From Rhodococcus sp. RD6.2 (lineage in GTDB: Bacteria; Actinomycetota; Actinomycetes; Mycobacteriales; Mycobacteriaceae): a stretch of 64,000 bases of DNA. Every line of letters starts with the position of its first letter. Position 1 is the first letter of the stretch. Positions 54,936 to 64,000 of this stretch are shown here, piece by piece. The DNA is taken from positions 302,324-366,323 of the forward strand of contig NZ_CVQP01000001.1 in the NCBI RefSeq assembly GCF_001040705.1, read 5' to 3'. The notes beneath the pieces are model-generated. The model was given only the letters and a program-made list of their open reading frames with translations. It had not been told where the DNA came from and made no database searches. Made by a program: the position numbers and the translations under genes.

Positions 54936-55916
54936 CTACGCGCTGCCGTTGAAGAGAGAGGTCACCGAGCCGTTCTCGAAGACCTCCTTGATCGTGCGCG
55001 CGAGCAGCGGCGCGATCGACAAGACGGTCAGCGTCGGGAAACGCTTCTCTTCGGGGATCGGCAGTGTGTTGGTCGCGATGACCTCCTTCGCGCCGCAGTT
55101 CGCGAGGCGCTCGGCGGCCGGGTCGGAGAACACGCCGTGCGTGGTCGCGATGATGACGTCGCCCGCACCGGAGTCCTTGAGGACCTTCACGGCGCCCGCG
55201 ATGGTGCCGCCGGTGTCGATCATGTCGTCGATCAGGACACAGGTCCTGCCGTTGACGTCACCGACGACGCGGTTCGACTTCACCTGGTTCGGGACCAGCG
55301 GGTCGCGGGTCTTGTGCACGAACGCCAGCGGTGCGCCGTCGAGTTCATCGGCCCATTTCTCGGCGACCTTGACGCGGCCGGCGTCGGGGGAGACGACACA
55401 GATGTTCTCGGTGCCGTAGTTCTCCCGCACGTAACCGGCGAGCTGACCGAGGGCGTGCATGTGGTCGACCGGCCCGTCGAAGAAGCCCTGGATCTGATCG
55501 GTGTGCAGGTCGACGGTGATGATGCGGTCCGCGCCCGCGGTCTTGAGGAGGTCCGCGATCAGACGCGCAGAGATGGGCTCACGCCCGCGGTGCTTCTTGT
55601 CCTGGCGGGCGTACGGGTAGAACGGCAGGACCGCGGTGATGCGCTTGGCGGAGCCCCGCTTGAGCGCGTCGATCATGATCAATTGCTCCATCACCCACGT
55701 GTTCAGCGGGGCCGGATGGCTCTGCAGCACGAACGCGTCGGAGCCGCGCACCGACTCCTCGAACCGGACGAAGATCTCGCCGTTCGCGAAGTCGGTCGCC
55801 GTCTGCGGCGTGACCCGGATGTCGAGTTCCTTGGCGACCTGCTCCGCCAGCTCCGGGTGCGCGCGACCGGAGAAGAGCATGAGGTTCTTCTGGTTGTCGG
55901 TCCAATTCGCGGTCAC
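54936..55916 (-). CDS. prs: Ribose-phosphate pyrophosphokinase
   Basis: Makes PRPP from ribose 5-phosphate and ATP for nucleotide, His and Trp synthesis and cell-wall arabinan precursors. 326 residues with [16 protein letters not shown], the flexible loop [29 protein letters not shown] and the PRPP loop [16 protein letters not shown] at 55916 overlaps the glmU stop (GTGA), so the two are coupled. Confidence 0.97.
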   Translation of the reverse strand: MTANWTDNQKNLMLFSGRAHPELAEQVAKELDIRVTPQTATDFANGEIFVRFEESVRGSDAFVLQSHPAPLNTWVMEQLIMIDALKRGSAKRITAVLPFYPYARQDKKHRGREPISARLIADLLKTAGADRIITVDLHTDQIQGFFDGPVDHMHALGQLAGYVRENYGTENICVVSPDAGRVKVAEKWADELDGAPLAFVHKTRDPLVPNQVKSNRVVGDVNGRTCVLIDDMIDTGGTIAGAVKVLKDSGAGDVIIATTHGVFSDPAAERLANCGAKEVIATNTLPIPEEKRFPTLTVLSIAPLLARTIKEVFENGSVTSLFNGSA

Positions 55917-57388
55917 TGCTTTTCGCCGTCCTTGCTTGAGTTCTCGTAGTGCTGCTGTGCTGATGCCGCCGCGTCGGCGGCTGCCGTCCCGGGCCTGTTG
56001 CGCTCGACCCAACCTTCGATGTTCCGCTGTTTCCCTCCGGAGACGGCTAGCGCCCCCGGCGGAACGTCCTCACGCAGGACGGTGCCTGCGCCCGTGTACG
56101 CGCCGTCGCCCACGCGGACCGGGGCGACGAACATCGTGTCCGACCCTGTCCGCACATGCGACCCCACCACGGTACGGGTCTTGTTCACGCCGTCGTAGTT
56201 GACGAAGACGCTCGATGCCCCGATGTTGGTGTGCGAACCGATGCTCGCGTCCCCGACGTACGTGAGATGCGGCACCTTCGTGTGATCTCCGATGTCGGAA
56301 TTCTTCACCTCGACGAACGCGCCGAGCTTTCCGGATTCGCCGAGCACCGTTCCGGGCCGCAGGTACGTGAACGGGCCGACCGTGGCGCCCGCGCCGATCA
56401 CAGAGCTGTCGCCGTGCGTGCGGATCACCGAAGCGCCCGCCCCGACCGTGACGTCGGTGAGCGTGGTGTCGGGTCCGATGACCGCGTCCTCGCCGATCGA
56501 CGTCGCGCCGTGCAGCTGTACGCCCGGCCGGATCGTCGCGTCGCGCCCGATCGTCACGTCTACGTCGATCCACGTCGAGGACGGATCGACGACGGTGACG
56601 CCTGCACGCATGTGGGCCTCGACGATCCGCCGGTTCAGGTCCCGCGCCAGTTCGGACAGCTGCACGCGGTCGTTCGCGCCTGCAACCTTGCCCGGGTCGG
56701 ACAGCTGGGCGGCGTAGACGTCCCGGCCCGACTGTCGGGCCAGCTTGACCACGTCGGTGAGATAGAACTCACGCTGGGCGTTGCTCGAATCGAGCTGCGA
56801 CAAGGCGTTCCGGAGAACCTGCGCATCGAACGCGTACACGCCGGAGTTGACCTCCGTGATCGCGACCTGTTCCGGGGTGGCGTCGGCATGTTCGACGATT
56901 TCCGCCACCTCGCCGTCGGCGTCGCGCACGATGCGGCCGTACCCGTTGGGGTCCGCAGGTACGAACGTCAGGACGGTCGCACCTGCGTGCGTGGGCTCGG
57001 CGCGATGTTCGTCGAGCAGTCCGTGCAGGGTGTGGCCGTCGAGCAGGGGGACATCGGCGGAGGTGACGACGACGGTCCCGGAGAAGTCCGTGGGTAGCGC
57101 GCTCAGACCGCAGTCGACGGCGTGCCCGGTCCCGTTCTGTTCCTCCTGGACCGCGATGGTGATCTCGCGATCGAGCCCGGACGCAGTTTCCAGAGCGGCT
57201 GCACCGACGGACTCCCGTTCGTGGCCGACGACGACCACGAGGTGGGTGGGGTCGAGTTCCGCGGCCGCATGCAGGGCATGGGCGAGCATCGACCGGCCGG
57301 CGAGGGGGTGCAGCACCTTGGGGGTCTTGGACCGCATCCGGGTCCCCGCTCCGGCGGCGAGGACGATCACGGCGGTCTCGGTTGGCAT
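55913..57388 (-). CDS. glmU: Bifunctional GlcNAc-1-P uridyltransferase/GlcN-1-P acetyltransferase
   Basis: Makes UDP-GlcNAc for peptidoglycan and arabinogalactan linker synthesis. 491 residues: N-terminal uridyltransferase ([41 protein letters not shown]) and C-terminal left-handed beta-helix acetyltransferase with hexapeptide repeats ([46 protein letters not shown]). Ends in an Ala-rich tail. ATG at 57388. First gene of glmU-prs. Confidence 0.97.
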   Translation of the reverse strand: MPTETAVIVLAAGAGTRMRSKTPKVLHPLAGRSMLAHALHAAAELDPTHLVVVVGHERESVGAAALETASGLDREITIAVQEEQNGTGHAVDCGLSALPTDFSGTVVVTSADVPLLDGHTLHGLLDEHRAEPTHAGATVLTFVPADPNGYGRIVRDADGEVAEIVEHADATPEQVAITEVNSGVYAFDAQVLRNALSQLDSSNAQREFYLTDVVKLARQSGRDVYAAQLSDPGKVAGANDRVQLSELARDLNRRIVEAHMRAGVTVVDPSSTWIDVDVTIGRDATIRPGVQLHGATSIGEDAVIGPDTTLTDVTVGAGASVIRTHGDSSVIGAGATVGPFTYLRPGTVLGESGKLGAFVEVKNSDIGDHTKVPHLTYVGDASIGSHTNIGASSVFVNYDGVNKTRTVVGSHVRTGSDTMFVAPVRVGDGAYTGAGTVLREDVPPGALAVSGGKQRNIEGWVERNRPGTAAADAAASAQQHYENSSKDGEKQ

Positions 57389-57425
57389 GGAGCTCCTCGA
57401 ATCGAACATGGTGATCTGCCGCTTG

Positions 57426-57496
57426 CTCCGCCGCCAGGACTCGAACCTGAACTATCTGAACCAAAATCAGAGGTGCTGCCATTACACTACGGCGGA
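57426..57496 (-). tRNA. tRNA-Gln (anticodon TTG)
   Basis: The reverse strand folds as a tRNA: acceptor stem TCCGCCG with CGGCGGA, D arm, anticodon stem TCTGA/TCAGA around the loop TTTTGGT (anticodon TTG, decoding CAA), and T arm with GGTTCGAGTCC. The discriminator base is G and CCA is not encoded. It lies just upstream of glmU on the same strand. Confidence 0.93.
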
Positions 57497-57661
57497 TTGC
57501 CTGCGGATTTGCAGGACATCCAGGGATCGAAACCCGGCTCCGGTGGTCCGCTGTGCGCCCGCGATCCTCTCACGAGTACCCGCTCGGGTGCCAACCGCCT
57601 CGCCCGAAACGGGGTCGACGCCTCGCGCCTGCCGGCGAGGTGGGCCGATACGCTGGTCGGC

Positions 57662-58300
57662 ATGTCCCGCCCTCCGCAGGCTTCGCCCGACAAACCGGTC
57701 CGGACCCGGATGACCGGAACGCAGCGCCGCGAGCAGCTCATCGAGATCGGTCGCAGCGTGTTCGCCGAGCGCGGCTACGACGCGGCGTCCGTCGAGGAGA
57801 TCTCGGCGCGGGCGAACGTCTCCAAGCCGGTCGTCTACGAGCACTTCGGCGGCAAGGAAGGCCTGTACGCGGTCGTCGTGGACCGTGAGATGTCGGTACT
57901 TCTCGAGATGGTGACCAACTCCCTCCGGCAGAACCGGTCGCGGGTGCGGGTCGAGCGCGCCGCATTGGCACTGCTCACCTATGTCGAGGAACGCACCGAG
58001 GGTTTCCGCATCCTGGTCCGTGACTCGCCGGTGACTGCCGAGGAGGGGACCTACTCGAGTCTGCTCAACGAGGCGGTCTCCCAGGTCGGACACATCCTCG
58101 CGGGCGACTTCTCCCGGCGCGGGTTCGACGCCGGCCTCGCGACGCTCTACGCGCAGGCCCTCGTCGGCATGGTCGCCACCACGGCCACCTGGTGGCTGGA
58201 CGAGCGCACCCCGTCCAAGGAGGTCGTGGCCGCTCACCTGGTGAACCTGTGCTGGAACGGACTGACGAACCTCGAGGCCGACCCGCAGCTGGGCGAGTGA
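57662..58300 (+). CDS. TetR-family regulator
   Basis: 212 residues with a TetR N-terminal domain (QRREQLIEIGRSVFAERGYDAASVEEISARANVSKPVVYEHFGGKEGLY, helix-turn-helix about 25-70) and a TetR C-terminal helical domain. It corresponds by position to M. tuberculosis Rv1019 between glmU and mfd. ATG at 57662. Targets and ligand unknown. Confidence 0.88.
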   Translation: MSRPPQASPDKPVRTRMTGTQRREQLIEIGRSVFAERGYDAASVEEISARANVSKPVVYEHFGGKEGLYAVVVDREMSVLLEMVTNSLRQNRSRVRVERAALALLTYVEERTEGFRILVRDSPVTAEEGTYSSLLNEAVSQVGHILAGDFSRRGFDAGLATLYAQALVGMVATTATWWLDERTPSKEVVAAHLVNLCWNGLTNLEADPQLGE

Positions 58301-58353
58301 ACACCAGGTGTCACACCCGTAACGGTTAGCTGTGCTCTGTCGACACATGCATC

Positions 58354-59676
58354 GTGACCACGACACGTAGGACCGGCGCGGTATCGATCCTCGGCGCGGC
58401 CTTGGCCGCGATGGTGCTCGTACTTCCGGCAGGCACGGCCTCCGCCGCCGACCCGGTCCCACTCGACAAGGTCTTCGGGTCGTTCGTGCTGAGCACGTTC
58501 GCCGACGCCTCCATCTCTCCACCGTCTCAGTGGTATCCGCGGCTCGCGAGCGACGATCCCTGGTACGACGCCCCACCGATCGGCAACGCCGCACCCGGAA
58601 CCTTGCTTCGCGCCCGGCCTGCGACGGTGCAGGTGTACGGCGTGCAACCAGGGCATGTGTCCGCTTGGCAACTGATGTACGTGACCTCGGACTTCGACGG
58701 GTCCGCGACCGTGAGCACCGGCATCCTCCTCATCCCGGAGGACGGCACGCCGCCCGGCGAGCGCAAGTTGATCGGCTACGCGGAAGCCAACGACAGCCTC
58801 GGACCGAACTGCATGCCGAGCACGCAGTGGACCGGAGGCAACCAGGCCGACCCGTCCCTGTTCTCCGCTCTCGGACCGGTCGCGCAGATGTTCGGCCACG
58901 GCTGGGCGGTGATGATGAGCGACACCGCCAACGACGGCGACACCGCACCCAACGGCTTCTCGATCGGCAACTTCTCCGGTGCCGCGACCCTCGACGGACT
59001 GCGCGCGGCCCTCGCCCTCCCCGAGGGTGGATTCGCTGCCGACACCCCGATCGGGTTGTACGGCATCGCGGGTGGCGGCGTTGCAGCCGGATTCGCGGCC
59101 GAGAAGCAGGACGCGTATGCACCGGAACTGAATGTCGTCGGAACGGTTCTGCAGGCGATGGTCATCGACAGCGCCACCTTCGAACGGAGGGCGGACGGCG
59201 GCATCGGTGCCGGTTTCGTGTTCGCGAACTCTCTCGGCTATGCGGTGAAATACCCGGAGATCGACCTCGACCGGGAACTGACGCCGCTCGGCAAACTCGT
59301 TGCGGACGCCTTCAACAGCACCTGCCAGCAGAACTACCTCTATATGCCCTTCGTTCCGTTGAACGCCCTGTACGTGCATGGCCGACCCGCCGACAACCCG
59401 GCCTTCGCCCGGGCATACGCGGAGAATCGGATGGGGCAAAAGGCACCGAAGGCGCCGGTCCTGATGACGTCGTGCCGCGACGACTTCCTCGTGCCGTACT
59501 CCGACGTCGAGGGCCTCGTCGCGGCCTATCGCGCCGGTGGGACCGAGGTCACCGTCGCCCCCAGTGTCTGCGGCGTCTCCGACGTCCTGACGAACCCGTA
59601 CCGCGTCGGCACCGAACTGCTCGGCATGCAGAACGTCGACTGGTTCGTCGGTCGATTCGAGGAGGCAGGCCGGTGA
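58354..59676 (+). CDS. Secreted LIP-family lipase-like protein without catalytic Ser and His
   Basis: 440 residues: signal peptide (AVSILGAALAAMVLVLPAGTASA, cleaved about residue 31) and an alpha/beta domain of the secretory lipase (LIP, PF03583) family. It keeps YAEANDSLGPNCMPS, GHGWAVMMSDTAN and AAEKQDAYAPELNVVG. The nucleophile elbow GxSxG is LYGIAGGG, with Ala239 where Ser is expected. The acid is kept (CRDDFLVPYSD), but the usual GGH near the C-terminus reads CGVSD. It is therefore probably non-catalytic, a binding or sensing protein. GTG at 58354. The next gene starts 4 bases after its stop. Confidence 0.8.
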   Translation: MTTTRRTGAVSILGAALAAMVLVLPAGTASAADPVPLDKVFGSFVLSTFADASISPPSQWYPRLASDDPWYDAPPIGNAAPGTLLRARPATVQVYGVQPGHVSAWQLMYVTSDFDGSATVSTGILLIPEDGTPPGERKLIGYAEANDSLGPNCMPSTQWTGGNQADPSLFSALGPVAQMFGHGWAVMMSDTANDGDTAPNGFSIGNFSGAATLDGLRAALALPEGGFAADTPIGLYGIAGGGVAAGFAAEKQDAYAPELNVVGTVLQAMVIDSATFERRADGGIGAGFVFANSLGYAVKYPEIDLDRELTPLGKLVADAFNSTCQQNYLYMPFVPLNALYVHGRPADNPAFARAYAENRMGQKAPKAPVLMTSCRDDFLVPYSDVEGLVAAYRAGGTEVTVAPSVCGVSDVLTNPYRVGTELLGMQNVDWFVGRFEEAGR

Positions 59677-59680
59677 GACG

Positions 59681-60919
59681 GTGAGACGGATGCTGGCGGC
59701 CGTTGCCGTCGTCACGACGATGGTCCTCGGGTTCGGCGGGACTGCGACGGCGGCACATCCGGACGTGCTGGACCTGCCGCGGACCAACGAGAACGCCGAG
59801 CGGGGCGGCGGGGTGAACCCTGACCTGCCCACCGATCCGAACGTCCTACGCGTGGAACTCGACCGCGCACGGGCGGCCGGCGTCGCCCCGGTTCGCTACG
59901 CCGCACTGCTGCAGCAGTTCTGGTTGACGACCGCCACCACCAAGGCAGGCCTCGACCTGACCGACTGGGACCCGAATCGCGGACTGGCGGCGAACGAGCA
60001 CAACCTGGCGAACACGTTCCGGTACTACGACCGGCTGCAGGTCGAGAACCCGAACTTCCTCTGGACCGGGCAGGGCGGCATGGCCGGACCGTCCTTCGCG
60101 GCCGGGATCATGGACGTCGACCTCGGGCGCGTCGTGCTCGGGGTGCGGGGCGTCACCGATGTCGTCGCGGGGATCGTCGGCACCCTCGACGACGCCGCGG
60201 CACCGGCCACCACGCACCTGCCCGACGACCTGCAGGCCCTCCTCGAGGTGGGCCGGACGATCACCGCCGCCGACATCGCGGACTTCCAGGTGCGGGTGAT
60301 CGCGATGAGCAAGCACATCTTCATGGACCTGATCCCGCAGCACGAGGCGTTCCTCGCCGGCGGGATGGGCGCGATCGACGAGTACCGGGCGGCCGGTCTG
60401 ATCGACGACGACGCCTACCGGGCGTGGCAGGACCTCGCAACCGGTGATCCCGACAGGGTGGTCGAGGGCAACACGCGTCTGCTCCACCGCGAGCAGTACC
60501 AGTCGATCGGCGACCAGTGGGACCTGGCCAGGGAGAACCGCGGCGCGGTCGGGCGTGCACTCACGTATCTGAGCACCCTCGCCGCCGATCCCGCGATCCC
60601 GGGCGTGGTTCCCCCTCGGGAGGCGAGTCCGCTGACCCTGACCGCGGGCGACGTCACCGGGGTCGTGGAATCGGGACCCCGCTGGCGCCTCCAGACGCCG
60701 CTGCCCGCCTTCAACTGGTCGGATCGCGGCGCCCGCTGGGCGTACATCACCGAGCAGATGCTGCCGAAGTACCGGAACCTGAAGGAGACCCGGCCGCAGC
60801 TGTGGCGCGACACCCTCGCGAAGCCGATGGACCAGCAGATCCTCGAACAGCGGGCGTTGGTTCGACTGCCGCAGTTGCTGACCTCGATGGCGCGGACCCT
60901 TCAGGTGCGCCACTACTGA
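59681..60919 (+). CDS. Secreted protein of unknown family (412 aa)
   Basis: Signal peptide MRRMLAAVAVVTTMVLGFGGTATAA, then about 388 residues of mostly helical, Asp/Arg-rich sequence with no family I can name. Notable segments are WDPNRGLAANEHNLANTFRYYDRLQVENPNFLWTGQGGMAGPSFA, KHIFMDLIPQHEAFLAGG and RWAYITEQMLPKYRNLKETRPQLW; no Cys. GTG at 59681 (ATG at 59690 possible), with GAGGAGG upstream inside the previous gene. Tightly linked to the LIP-like protein, so the two secreted proteins probably act together. Confidence 0.7.
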   Translation: MRRMLAAVAVVTTMVLGFGGTATAAHPDVLDLPRTNENAERGGGVNPDLPTDPNVLRVELDRARAAGVAPVRYAALLQQFWLTTATTKAGLDLTDWDPNRGLAANEHNLANTFRYYDRLQVENPNFLWTGQGGMAGPSFAAGIMDVDLGRVVLGVRGVTDVVAGIVGTLDDAAAPATTHLPDDLQALLEVGRTITAADIADFQVRVIAMSKHIFMDLIPQHEAFLAGGMGAIDEYRAAGLIDDDAYRAWQDLATGDPDRVVEGNTRLLHREQYQSIGDQWDLARENRGAVGRALTYLSTLAADPAIPGVVPPREASPLTLTAGDVTGVVESGPRWRLQTPLPAFNWSDRGARWAYITEQMLPKYRNLKETRPQLWRDTLAKPMDQQILEQRALVRLPQLLTSMARTLQVRHY

Positions 60920-61060
60920 CTCGGCTGCATTCTTCGGTCCCGGACCGATGCCGATCCAGGTCCCAGGTTCGAATACGGCGGGAATTCCGGACACGTGTTA
61001 GGTTTCGTCCACATCTGACGTGGAGCAGGATGCTCTGCGGCGTGGTCACCAGAGGCGGTC

Positions 61061-61696
61061 ATGGTCAGGCAGGAACGTGCCGAGGCGACCCGGAACGCGG
61101 TGCTGTCGGCGGCGGCGGAAATCTTCGCGCGGGACGGCTATGCCGCCGCGAACCTCGGCGTCATCATCGACAAGTCCGGTGTCACCAAAGGGTCGCTGTA
61201 CTTCCACTTCGCATCGAAGGAAGACCTCGCTCGCGGCGTCATCGACGAGGGAGTCCGGCGCATGGAGGTCGCGTGCGCCCCGCTGACCGACCTGCGTGAC
61301 CCGGCACTCGAGGTCATGATCGGGCTGTCCTACCTGGTGACCGACATCGCCTCCGAGGATCCGATCGTCGGAGCGATGTTCCGGCTCCACCACGAGATCG
61401 GCGACCACCGAGGCACCGGGAAGAACGTCGTCGACACGTGGCGGGAACGCCAGATAGCCCTGACCCAGCGGGGCCAGGCCGAAGGCGACCTGGGTGCTGA
61501 CGCCGATCCCGTCGACATCGGCACCTTCGTGTTCGAGACATTGTTCGGGGTCCGCGTCGTCGCGCACGCCACCGGAACACTCGACGAACTTCCCGCCCGG
61601 CTGGAGCGAGCCTGGCACTTCATGCTTCCGGCCCTGGTCGACCCGTCGAAGGTCGACTACTTCCGGCAGTTCGCCGTGCGCCGCTCGCGGCGGTGA
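61061..61696 (+). CDS. TetR regulator of gamma-butyrolactone-receptor type
   Basis: 211 residues. The N-terminal domain VRQERAEATRNAVLSAAAEIFARDGYAAANLGVIIDKSGVTKGSLYFHFASKEDLA closely follows the pattern of ArpA/ScbR autoregulator receptors, including GVTKGxLYFHFxSKEELA. The C-terminal domain is TetR-like. No AfsA-type lactone synthase lies in the window, so ligand binding is inferred by similarity only. ATG at 61061. The last codons and stop lie in a 23-base tandem duplication. Confidence 0.82.
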   Translation: MVRQERAEATRNAVLSAAAEIFARDGYAAANLGVIIDKSGVTKGSLYFHFASKEDLARGVIDEGVRRMEVACAPLTDLRDPALEVMIGLSYLVTDIASEDPIVGAMFRLHHEIGDHRGTGKNVVDTWRERQIALTQRGQAEGDLGADADPVDIGTFVFETLFGVRVVAHATGTLDELPARLERAWHFMLPALVDPSKVDYFRQFAVRRSRR

Positions 61697-61726
61697 CACG
61701 ACGCCGCTCGCGGCGGTGACACGAGG
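61681..61726. repeat. 23-base tandem duplication at a stop codon
   Basis: Bases 61681-61703 and 61704-61726 are direct copies (CCGCTCGCGGCGGTGACACG followed by ACG or AGG), 22 of 23 identical. The first copy contains the TGA of the upstream TetR gene; the second lies just after it, so the coding end was reproduced in the intergenic DNA. Confidence 0.85.
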
Positions 61727-61840
61727 CCGCCACCGGCAGCGGCCGGGATCGGGGCTGTCGGACACCCGGCCTAGAATCGACGTGGCCGTCCTGGACGGCG
61801 GCCACTCCTCGTTCGGCGATTCAGGGGCGGTCACATCCAC

Positions 61841-64000
61841 ATGCCATCGACGCTGTCCACAGCCAACCCGGGTTCCGGGCAGGCGCATCTCCCGCTCTCA
61901 GGCATCGCCCGCATCGCGCTCGCGAACCCGGCGTTCGACGGTGTCCGCGATGCGCTGGGTCGCAGCGAGCTCGCGATCGTCGCGCCCAATCCGGTCCGGC
62001 CGTTCCTCGCGACGGCGATTTCCGAACACAGTCAGCTGCTCCTGGTCACCGCGACCGGACGCGAGGCCGACGACCTGACGACGGAACTGCGGGAGATGCT
62101 CGGGGACGCCGTCGCCCAGTTCCCGTCGTGGGAGACGTTGCCGCACGAGCGGCTCTCGCCCGGCGCCGACACCGTCGGCCGGCGGCTCGAGGTGCTCCGT
62201 CGCCTCGCTCACCCGGACAACGCCGACTACGGCCCGCCGCTGCGGGTCGTTGTCACGACGGTCCGGTCGCTGGTGCAGCCGATGGCGCCCGGCCTCGGCG
62301 ACATCGAGCCGGTGACGCTGCGGGTCGGCACCGAGGTCCCGTTCGACGAGCTGATCACGCGGCTCGTCGAGATGGCGTACACCCGCGTCGACATGGTCGG
62401 CAAGCGTGGCGAGTTCGCGGTCCGCGGCGGCATCCTCGACGTCTTCTCGCCGACCGCAGATCACCCGGTGCGCGTCGAGTTCTGGGGGGACGAGGTCACC
62501 GAACTGCGGCCGTTCTCGGTCGCCGACCAGCGCTCGATTCCGGAGCTGACGGCCACCACCCTGATCGCTCCGCCGTGTCGTGAGCTGATGCTGACCGAAC
62601 GGGTCCGCGACCGCGCCGCCGCCCTCGCCCGCGACAACCAGGCCGACGCGGCTCTCGTCGAGATGCTCGACAAGTTGTCCGCCGGTATCCCCGTCGACGG
62701 CATGGAGGCACTGCTCCCGGTGTTGCAGAGCGGTGAGCTGGTGCTCCTCACCGAGGTGCTGCCCGAGGGCGCCCATGTGCTGCTCTGCGACCCCGAGAAG
62801 ATCCGGACGCGCGCCACCGACCTGGTCCGCACCGGGCAGGAGTTCCTCGAGGCGTCGTGGACGGCGGCGTCCATCGGTGCCGCCGCCCCGCTCGACACCT
62901 CCACCCTGGACACTTCCGGCGTCGGTGTGTCGGGGGTCGACCTCGCCGCGTCGGCGTACCGGACCCTGCGGCAGGTGCACGAGACCGCGGTCGCGCAGGA
63001 CCGGCCGTGGTGGACGGTCAGCCCCCTCGCCTCGGGGAGCGCCGACGAGCTCGTGCTCGACGTGACGCCCGCGCCCGAGGTCCGCGGGTCCGACGAGCTG
63101 CTCGCCGAACTGTTCGTGATGCTGCGAGCTCACGTGACCACCGGTGGACGGGCTGCGGTCGTGGTGGCAGGCGCGGGCACCGCGCAGCGCGTCATCGAAC
63201 GCTTGTGGGAGGCCGAGGTTCCCGCCGTGATGCTGGCATCCGGTGCCGAACCGGCGCGCGGTCAGGTCTCGGTGCTGTGCGGCAGCCTGCAGAACGGACT
63301 CGTCCTCCCCGCCCACCGCCCGGAAGCCGGGCTCGTCGTGGTGTCCGAATCGGATCTGACCGGCAACCGCGTCGCCGCGGCGGGGGACGGGAAACGCCTG
63401 CCCGCCAAGCGGCGCAACCAGGTCGACCCGCTGGCGCTGACCGCGGGCGACATGGTCGTCCACGATCAGCACGGCATCGGCCGGTTCGTCGAGATGGTCG
63501 AGCGGACCGTCGGCGGCGCCCGGCGCGAATACCTCGTCATCGAGTACGCGGCGAGCAAGCGTGGCCACCCGGGTGATCGACTGTTCGTGCCGATGGAGTC
63601 CCTCGACCAGTTGTCCCGCTACGTCGGCGGTGAGCTGCCCGCACTGAGCAAGCTCGGCGGATCGGACTGGCAGAACACGAAACGCAAGGCGCGCAAGGCG
63701 GTTCGCGAGATCGCGGGTGAGCTCGTCCAGCTGTACGCGGCGCGGCAGGCCGCACCGGGGCATGCCTTTGGCCCCGACACCCCGTGGCAGAAGGAGATGG
63801 AGGACGCGTTCGCGTTCACCGAGACGCAGGACCAGTTGACCGTGATCGACGAGGTCAAGGCCGACATGGAGAAGCCGGTCCCGATGGACCGCGTCGTCAT
63901 CGGCGACGTCGGTTACGGCAAGACCGAGGTCGCGGTGCGCGCCGCGTTCAAGGCAGTCCAGGACGGTAAGCAGGTCGCGGTCCTCGTCCCGACCACGCTG
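61841..64000 (+). CDS. mfd: Transcription-repair coupling factor (3' end outside window)
   Basis: ATP-dependent DNA translocase that removes stalled RNA polymerase and recruits UvrA. 720 codons are present. The N-terminal UvrB-like part contains [14 protein letters not shown] and [17 protein letters not shown]. The RNA-polymerase-interacting domain begins at about residue 535 ([18 protein letters not shown], then YLVIEYA). The helicase Walker A is [11 protein letters not shown], near the end. The translocase C-terminus is beyond base 64000. ATG at 61841. Confidence 0.95.
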   Translation, partial: MPSTLSTANPGSGQAHLPLSGIARIALANPAFDGVRDALGRSELAIVAPNPVRPFLATAISEHSQLLLVTATGREADDLTTELREMLGDAVAQFPSWETLPHERLSPGADTVGRRLEVLRRLAHPDNADYGPPLRVVVTTVRSLVQPMAPGLGDIEPVTLRVGTEVPFDELITRLVEMAYTRVDMVGKRGEFAVRGGILDVFSPTADHPVRVEFWGDEVTELRPFSVADQRSIPELTATTLIAPPCRELMLTERVRDRAAALARDNQADAALVEMLDKLSAGIPVDGMEALLPVLQSGELVLLTEVLPEGAHVLLCDPEKIRTRATDLVRTGQEFLEASWTAASIGAAAPLDTSTLDTSGVGVSGVDLAASAYRTLRQVHETAVAQDRPWWTVSPLASGSADELVLDVTPAPEVRGSDELLAELFVMLRAHVTTGGRAAVVVAGAGTAQRVIERLWEAEVPAVMLASGAEPARGQVSVLCGSLQNGLVLPAHRPEAGLVVVSESDLTGNRVAAAGDGKRLPAKRRNQVDPLALTAGDMVVHDQHGIGRFVEMVERTVGGARREYLVIEYAASKRGHPGDRLFVPMESLDQLSRYVGGELPALSKLGGSDWQNTKRKARKAVREIAGELVQLYAARQAAPGHAFGPDTPWQKEMEDAFAFTETQDQLTVIDEVKADMEKPVPMDRVVIGDVGYGKTEVAVRAAFKAVQDGKQVAVLVPTTL

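Noticed and set aside
61898-63763. A 621-codon minus-strand frame opposite mfd
   Set aside because: mfd reads openly from 61841 to the window end with Mfd motifs; the opposite frame is compositionally a shadow.

Overview
The window is high-GC actinobacterial DNA, almost certainly from a Rhodococcus-like member of the Mycobacteriales. Supporting signs are an RpfB resuscitation factor, a wax-ester synthase/DGAT-type acyltransferase, a PrrAB two-component pair, a complete ergothioneine cluster, a WhiB protein, and a backbone gene order that I recall from Mycobacterium tuberculosis Rv1007c to Rv1020: metG, tatD, rpfB, ksgA, ispE, pks16, pth, rplY, prs, glmU, a tetR gene, mfd. That comparison is from memory, not from a search. 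There is no rRNA, CRISPR array, prophage or insertion sequence.

The conserved backbone is interrupted by accessory blocks. (1) 2302-4520, a polar amino-acid ABC importer whose binding protein and permease are one polypeptide, between tatD and rpfB. (2) 6766-21301, between ksgA and ispE: a family of very small exported proteins with a partial duplication of the ksgA tail, an NrtR-like regulator, a copper efflux operon (copZ, a secreted copper-resistance-like protein, copA), a 1842-residue single-chain acyl-CoA carboxylase of eukaryote-like architecture, and a divergent WS/DGAT gene. The carboxylase/WS-DGAT intergenic region is rich in operator-like dyads. (3) 22347-30669: an ABC-F ATPase, an NTF2-like protein, an SDR, prrBA, a secreted protein, pnuC and prfC. 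(4) 32536-40001, between pks16 and pth: two paralogous acyl-CoA ligases, a cyclase-family hydrolase, a flavin reductase-like protein, an alpha/beta hydrolase, and a regulator that fuses an XRE and a TetR DNA-binding domain. A perfect GTTCAG-N5-CTGAAC operator lies at each end of the regulator gene. (5) 41533-54865, between rplY and prs: a GAF-domain regulator facing an NTF2-FMO fusion monooxygenase, the ergothioneine genes (egtE divergent from egtABCD), a DHFR-like protein, a tiny membrane peptide between strong hairpins, an HNH nuclease plus WhiB cassette, a GNAT acetyltransferase and two proteins of unknown role. (6) 58354-61696, between tetR and mfd: a secreted lipase-fold protein that has lost its catalytic Ser and His, a secreted protein of unknown family, and a TetR protein of gamma-butyrolactone-receptor type.

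One tRNA, tRNA-Gln(TTG), follows glmU. Many neighbouring genes overlap by 4 bases (GTGA or ATGA), which suggests translational coupling: the ABC importer, copZ-secreted protein, WS/DGAT-membrane peptide, prrA-prrB, cyclase-ligase, egtC-egtD, glmU-prs. Strong perfect inverted repeats separate most convergent or terminal genes and are annotated as terminators. metG (left edge) and mfd (right edge) are cut by the window.
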